DNA from: CAYUYV01 sp964449455
GTDB taxonomy: Bacteria > Pseudomonadota > Alphaproteobacteria > JAJFIK01
Direction: 5' to 3'
Assembly: GCA_964449455.1 (NCBI GenBank)
Contig: CAYUYV010000160.1
Span: 1 to 9,843, forward strand
DNA length: 9,843 bases
The position numbers were made by a program, and so were the translations under genes. Positions 6,423 to 9,843 of the stretch are shown one piece after another (position 1 is the first letter of the stretch; each line of letters begins with the position of its first letter). The notes under the pieces were generated by a model that was not told the DNA's origin, searched no databases, and saw only the letters and a list, made by a program, of their open reading frames with translations.

Positions 6423-7862
6423 AATCCCCGAAGGCTGCGTCCCGGGATAGCGCGCGCTCGGATAAATGGGATCACCGGACGGCGCCACCTGCACACCGGC
6501 GCCATAGGCCCCTGCGCCAACCGGAAACACCCGGGGCCGGTTGCCATTGGCATCTTCAAGGGCGCGCGGAACAATGCCCCGGCGCGTGATTTCCCAATAG
6601 CCGCTTTCCCCCGACAGCATCAAACCGCCCTGGTCGAGGCTCAACGCAAGCTGGTCCACCGTGCCCACAAAGGTCAGCCGGATTTCAGCACCCCGGAAGG
6701 ACAGGGCATCGGTCTCAAAGCCCACAACGGTGGGGATTTTCTCCAGCCGAGCCTGAATGTCCGTCCAGTCCCGGATCGATGCGAGCCTGATGGTGGCATC
6801 CATCTGATAGCGGGCCCCGAAATCCACCAGAGTGCGGGACTTCCAGTCCCGGGAGACCAGGCCCATGACCTCGACCATGGCCCGGCGGTAAACGGAGGTC
6901 GAATCGGTCAGCCGGGCGGTGCTTGCCCCCTGAGACACGGCTTCAAAACCGACCCGGGTATTGCGATCCATACGGACGGCCCCGAGGGTGAGACGCACCG
7001 TATCCGGACCAATGGCCCCCGTCACGGGCACTGCCGAAGAACTCGGCTCAGCCTCCTGATCCGGCAGAAACCCACCCGGGCCCGCCCCATCGCCTCCAGG
7101 CGCCCCATCTGGTGTTGCCCGGGCAAAGGGATCGCCGGGGGCCGACGCCCCAATGGGCGTTTCGACGGCCACGATCACCAGCACGGCCCCAGCGCCGTAA
7201 CGCTCTGCTATAGGCTGGAGGCGCAGCCAGTCGGCATCAATAGCCTGTTCCGGGCTGATCGCTGCAATATCCGTGAGGTCGCCCAACGGCGCAATAACGG
7301 GCACGAGATCATTCGTGTCCGGCCGATCCGTCCAGACCCGCAGCCATGGATTGGGCTGTTCCCAAAGCTGGAGCTTGCCGTTGCGTTCCAGGATCGGCAG
7401 CACCAGCAAGGGCGCCGACTGTGTTTCACTGAACGCAATGCCGACGGAAACGAGGGACTGACGCACGGACTGGGGCTTGAAGGTGTAGGTGATGCGCGCC
7501 AGGTAGCGGTTCTGGCTGTTGCGCTCGTCCTCAATGCGCAGACCCGCACCCATATCGGCGATCTGTGCCTCAGAGAGCGAGGGCAACCGCGGCCAGTCCT
7601 CCGGCCGGGTCATCCGCTTCAAGAGGGTATCGAAGGCCTTGCTCCAACCCTGATTGTGGGCAATCCGGCGGGCATTAGAGGCATTGTCCGCCGTGGCATC
7701 AACGCCCACGCCTTCCACGACATAGATATTCGCCGCTGCGGGCCCCGCACCCACGAGCCAGATTCCCACCAAGAGAACGGCCAGCATGGCCCCTCTCATT
7801 CCCCAGTCGGCGCGACGGATGACCGGCCGGGTCACGTCCCCCCTTATCCTCATGATCGGCAT
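6417..7862 (-). CDS. DUF2066 domain protein, exported or membrane-anchored
   Basis: The function is unknown. The 481-residue protein has a basic N-terminus (1-24), a hydrophobic segment (25-40) and a PAAA site ending at residue 44, so it is probably exported to the periplasm or held at the inner membrane. The mature part starts with YVVEGVGVDATADN and ARRIAHNQGWSKAFDTLLKR (64-83), the recognisable start of DUF2066. A Gly/Pro/Ala-rich low-complexity linker lies at about 239-277, followed by a second folded region (about 284-435) and a Pro/Gly-rich tail. The start is certain: AGGAGGT (7868-7874) sits five bases before ATG 7862. The stop codon lies within the hda ribosome site, four bases before the hda start, so the two are probably coupled. 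DUF2066 genes are known next to hda and purM-purN in other proteobacteria, including Pseudomonas as I recall, which supports the family call but does not reveal the function. Confidence 0.85.
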   Translation of the reverse strand: MPIMRIRGDVTRPVIRRADWGMRGAMLAVLLVGIWLVGAGPAAANIYVVEGVGVDATADNASNARRIAHNQGWSKAFDTLLKRMTRPEDWPRLPSLSEAQIADMGAGLRIEDERNSQNRYLARITYTFKPQSVRQSLVSVGIAFSETQSAPLLVLPILERNGKLQLWEQPNPWLRVWTDRPDTNDLVPVIAPLGDLTDIAAISPEQAIDADWLRLQPIAERYGAGAVLVIVAVETPIGASAPGDPFARATPDGAPGGDGAGPGGFLPDQEAEPSSSAVPVTGAIGPDTVRLTLGAVRMDRNTRVGFEAVSQGASTARLTDSTSVYRRAMVEVMGLVSRDWKSRTLVDFGARYQMDATIRLASIRDWTDIQARLEKIPTVVGFETDALSFRGAEIRLTFVGTVDQLALSLDQGGLMLSGESGYWEITRRGIVPRALEDANGNRPRVFPVGAGAYGAGVQVAPSGDPIYPSARYPGTQPSGIR

Positions 7863-7867
7863 AGGCC

Positions 7868-7874
7868 ACCTCCT
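7868..7874 (-). promoter_or_regulatory. Full-length Shine-Dalgarno site of the DUF2066 gene
   Basis: The minus strand reads AGGAGGT five bases before ATG 7862, a seven-base match to the 16S rRNA anti-Shine-Dalgarno sequence. It is the strongest ribosome site in the window. It fixes the start of the first gene in the minus-strand cluster and implies strong translation of a protein of unknown function. Confidence 0.9.
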
Positions 7875-7916
7875 CTCGAGTCATCGACGCGGACCCTACA
7901 TCAGCCGGGCCGGGCT

Positions 7917-7944
7917 TTGAACATGAACGCGCCCGGGTTATGCG
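7917..7944 (+). promoter_or_regulatory. Possible sigma-70-type promoter of purMN
   Basis: TTGAAC (7917-7922) and TATGCG (7939-7944) are separated by 16 bases and resemble -35 and -10 boxes, giving a leader of about 70 bases before purM. The -10 match is poor, and no other pair in the intergenic region is better. This is inference from pattern only. Confidence 0.35.
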
Positions 7945-8022
7945 TTGGGGCGCTGGCCGCAGGACCGGGTTGCCGGAACGCAGTCTGGGAAAAGCGCCAT
8001 CCCAAATGAGAGGAAACCTGCC

Positions 8023-9105
8023 ATGGGCAGTGCGTCAGACACCCCCAAAAGCGGATCCGGCGATGCTGGCGACGGCGGCAGCGGCGCGGCAGGTCTCACC
8101 TATGCGGGCTCCGGTGTCGATATCGAGGCAGGCAACGCCCTCGTCCGCCGCATTTCGCCTTTCACGCGGATGACCGCGCGGCCCGGTTCGGACGCCGCCA
8201 TCGGGGGCTTTGGCGGGGTGTTCGACCCCAAAGCGGCCGGATATGCCGATCCGCTGCTCGTCTCGGCCACGGATGGGGTGGGCACGAAACTGCTGATTGC
8301 CATTGCCACCGGCCGCCATGAGACCGTCGGACAGGACCTTGTGGCCATGTGCGTGAACGACCTGCTCGTGCACGGGGCCGAGCCCCTCTATTTCCTTGAC
8401 TATTTCGCAACCGGGCGCCTTGATCCCGACATCGCGGGGACCGTGATTGAGGGCATCGCCCATGCCTGCGCCGAGGCAGGATGCGCCCTTGTCGGCGGGG
8501 AGACCGCCGAGATGCCGGCCATGTATGCCCATGGCCATTATGACCTTGCTGGCTTTGCTGTTGGCGCCGTGGAGCGCGGCACCCTCCTGCCCCGGGGGGA
8601 TGTGGCTGCAGGCGACCGGCTGATCGCACTCGCGTCCAATGGTCTGCACTCGAACGGATTTTCCCTGGTCCGGCGGGTGGTCGAGGCGGCAGGGCTGCGC
8701 TATGCCGATGCCGCGCCCTTTGCGCCAGAGCGCTCGCTGGGCGAGGCCCTGCTTGTGCCGACCCATCTTTATGTGCGCCCCCTGCTCGGCCCTATCCGTG
8801 CCGGGCGGATCAAGGCACTGGCCCATATCACCGGCGGCGGTGTTCCAGAAAATCTGCCCCGGGTTCTGCCCGAGGACCTTGAGCCCAAGATCGACACCCA
8901 GGCAGGCGGCGCCCGGCCCGCGGTCTTTGACTGGCTTCAGGACGCAGGGCGCATTTCGGATGAGGAGATGGCCCTTACCTTCAATTGCGGTGTGGGCATG
9001 GTGCTTGTCGTGGCCCCCGGCGATGTGGACACTGTTCTGGGCGATCCGGGCCTTCAACACTACGCGCCATGGGTGATGGGTGAGCTGGCAGCCAAGGCTG
9101 GCTAA
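8023..9105 (+). CDS. purM: Phosphoribosylformylglycinamidine cyclo-ligase (AIR synthetase)
   Basis: PurM closes the imidazole ring in de novo purine synthesis: FGAM + ATP gives AIR + ADP + phosphate. The 360 residues cover the whole family fold. Visible motifs are the N-terminal YAGSGVDIEAGN (27-38), the nucleotide/metal loop TDGVGTKLL (83-91), MCVNDLLVHGAEPLYFLDY (109-127), GGETAEMP (158-165), GLHSNGFSLVR (207-217), HITGGGVPENLPRVLP (268-283) and FNCGVGM (320-326). The start is ATG 8023, with AGAGGA eight bases upstream (8009-8014). The frame is open from 7945, but those extra codons have no start signal and do not resemble PurM. Residues 3-24 are a Gly/Ser/Asp-rich extension before the conserved start. 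It is the first gene of a purMN pair and divergent from the DUF2066-hda cluster. Confidence 0.97.
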   Translation: MGSASDTPKSGSGDAGDGGSGAAGLTYAGSGVDIEAGNALVRRISPFTRMTARPGSDAAIGGFGGVFDPKAAGYADPLLVSATDGVGTKLLIAIATGRHETVGQDLVAMCVNDLLVHGAEPLYFLDYFATGRLDPDIAGTVIEGIAHACAEAGCALVGGETAEMPAMYAHGHYDLAGFAVGAVERGTLLPRGDVAAGDRLIALASNGLHSNGFSLVRRVVEAAGLRYADAAPFAPERSLGEALLVPTHLYVRPLLGPIRAGRIKALAHITGGGVPENLPRVLPEDLEPKIDTQAGGARPAVFDWLQDAGRISDEEMALTFNCGVGMVLVVAPGDVDTVLGDPGLQHYAPWVMGELAAKAG

Positions 9106-9189
9106 CCATCATGATACGGATGATAATCTGCCCCGCGCAGCGCGCGACGGCGACCACGACAGGATCAAGACCTCAAAGGATCGAGACAG

Positions 9190-9843
9190 ATGCATTCGAT
9201 TGCCATTCTGATTTCCGGCCGCGGATCCAACATGAAGGCCCTGATCGACGCCTGTGCCGAGGACAGCTTCCCGGCCCAGGTGGGCCTCGTGATCTCCAAT
9301 CGTCCGGATGCCGCCGGCCTTGAGATCGCCAAACAGGCTGGCATCGAGACACGGGTTGTTGATCACACGGAGTATCCAAGCCGGGAGGCCTTTGACAATG
9401 TGATCGAGGACGCCCTGTTGGCGGCCAATGTTGACACGGTGTGTCTGGCCGGCTTCATGCGCATTCTGAGCATCCAGTTTGCCGCGCGTTGGCAGGGGCG
9501 GATCCTGAACATCCACCCGTCCCTCCTGCCCGTGTTTCCGGGCCTGAAGCCTTGGGCGGCAGCAATTGATGCCGGCGTGAGAGTGTCCGGCTGCACCGTG
9601 CAATATGTGACGCCGGAGCTGGACGCGGGCCCCATTATTGGCCAGGCGGCCGTCCCTGTTTATCTCGATGACACGCCGGATGATCTTGCCGCGCGCATTC
9701 TGGCGGAGGAGCACAAGCTCTATCCAGCCTGCGTGCGTTTGGTCGCGCAGGGCAAGGTGGTGTTCGGCCATGGTCGCGCAGTGTTCCGCGACGCCGAGCC
9801 GCCCATGTGGCTGATACCGTCGGAACGCGGCGTCACCGGCTAG
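9190..9843 (+). CDS. purN: Phosphoribosylglycinamide formyltransferase (GART), folate-dependent
   Basis: PurN transfers a formyl group from 10-formyltetrahydrofolate to GAR to give FGAR, the third step of IMP synthesis. The 217 residues are full length. ILISGRGSNMKAL (6-18) is the phosphate-binding N-terminal loop, LAGFMRILS (86-94) lines the folate pocket, NIHPSLLPVFPG (107-118) carries catalytic N107 and H109, and LDAGPII (144-150) carries catalytic D145. Two usually conserved positions differ: the segment after FPG reads LKPWAA where I expect something like LHTHRQ or LDTHRR, and TVQYV has Q138 where a histidine is usual. The start ATG 9190 has AAGGA nine bases upstream (9176-9180). It follows purM by 84 bases on the same strand, so the pair is probably cotranscribed. 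The window ends on the stop codon. Confidence 0.96.
   Translation: MHSIAILISGRGSNMKALIDACAEDSFPAQVGLVISNRPDAAGLEIAKQAGIETRVVDHTEYPSREAFDNVIEDALLAANVDTVCLAGFMRILSIQFAARWQGRILNIHPSLLPVFPGLKPWAAAIDAGVRVSGCTVQYVTPELDAGPIIGQAAVPVYLDDTPDDLAARILAEEHKLYPACVRLVAQGKVVFGHGRAVFRDAEPPMWLIPSERGVTG

Larger units (their letters stand above)
7863..8022. other. Divergent intergenic region between the DUF2066-hda cluster and purMN
   Basis: These 160 bases must hold the promoters for both directions unless transcription comes from outside the window. The sequence shows the DUF2066 ribosome site at one end, the purM ribosome site at 8009-8014, the candidate purM promoter at 7917-7944 and two short inverted repeats (GCGCCC/GGGCGC at 7929-7953; TGCGTT/AACGCA at 7941-7982). 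I found no convincing minus-strand promoter. No known purine-repressor operator or riboswitch pattern could be identified by eye. Confidence 0.5.

Noticed and set aside
6413..6574. Upstream extension of the hda frame by 54 codons to an ATG at 6574
   Set aside because: It overlaps the 3' end of the DUF2066 gene, the residues are low-quality shadow sequence, and TTG 6412 has a well-placed AGGTG.
7945..8022. Upstream extension of purM to 7945
   Set aside because: The added residues do not resemble PurM, and ATG 8023 has AGAGGA at proper spacing.
8035..9060. 341-codon minus-strand open frame opposite purM, and 9109-9771 opposite purN
   Set aside because: Both are shadows of well-conserved purine genes with no domain of their own.
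9111..9323. Short plus-strand frame starting between purM and purN
   Set aside because: It runs out of frame into purN, has no ribosome site and no recognisable product; a regulatory leader peptide is not supported.

Overview
The window is an ordinary housekeeping region of a fairly GC-rich proteobacterium, most likely an alphaproteobacterium. The reasons are an HdaA-type Hda protein, a DUF2066 protein beside it, a tandem ppk-ppx pair behind hda, and a divergent purM-purN pair. I cannot name the genus. I see no rRNA, tRNA, CRISPR array, insertion sequence, phage gene or convincing rho-independent terminator.

Layout, left to right. Positions 1-130 hold no convincing gene. Positions 131-1522 (+) encode a 12-helix MFS transporter of the YcaD-like type with a long acidic C-terminal tail. 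It converges on a four-gene minus-strand cluster with only 30 bases between the two stop codons. Read in its own direction (7862 down to 1553), that cluster is a DUF2066 secreted or membrane-anchored protein, hda (start TTG at 6412), ppk (start ATG at 5508) and ppx (start ATG at 3157). Three junctions mark it as one transcription unit: 4 bases between DUF2066 and hda, 121 bases between hda and ppk, and a one-base TGATG stop/start overlap between ppk and ppx. A 160-base divergent intergenic region (7863-8022) separates it from purM (8023-9105, +) and purN (9190-9843, +). The window ends exactly on the purN stop codon.

How the genes work together. Hda with the DNA clamp promotes hydrolysis of DnaA-ATP and so limits replication initiation. 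PPK makes inorganic polyphosphate and PPX degrades it, so both arms of polyphosphate turnover are translationally coupled. PurM and PurN are two steps of de novo IMP synthesis. Replication control, polyphosphate turnover and purine supply therefore sit back to back around one promoter region. The pairing is suggestive, but most of it is probably conserved gene order rather than a new system.

I found no clearly novel system. The points worth a second look are the roughly 70-residue N-terminal extension of PPK, the degenerate Walker B and extended N-terminus of Hda, the substitutions around the PurN active site, inverted repeats in the hda-ppk gap and in the purM leader, and the disordered MFS tail. 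Several ORF starts that reach into neighbouring genes were trimmed using Shine-Dalgarno sites and family alignments from memory; no database search was possible.
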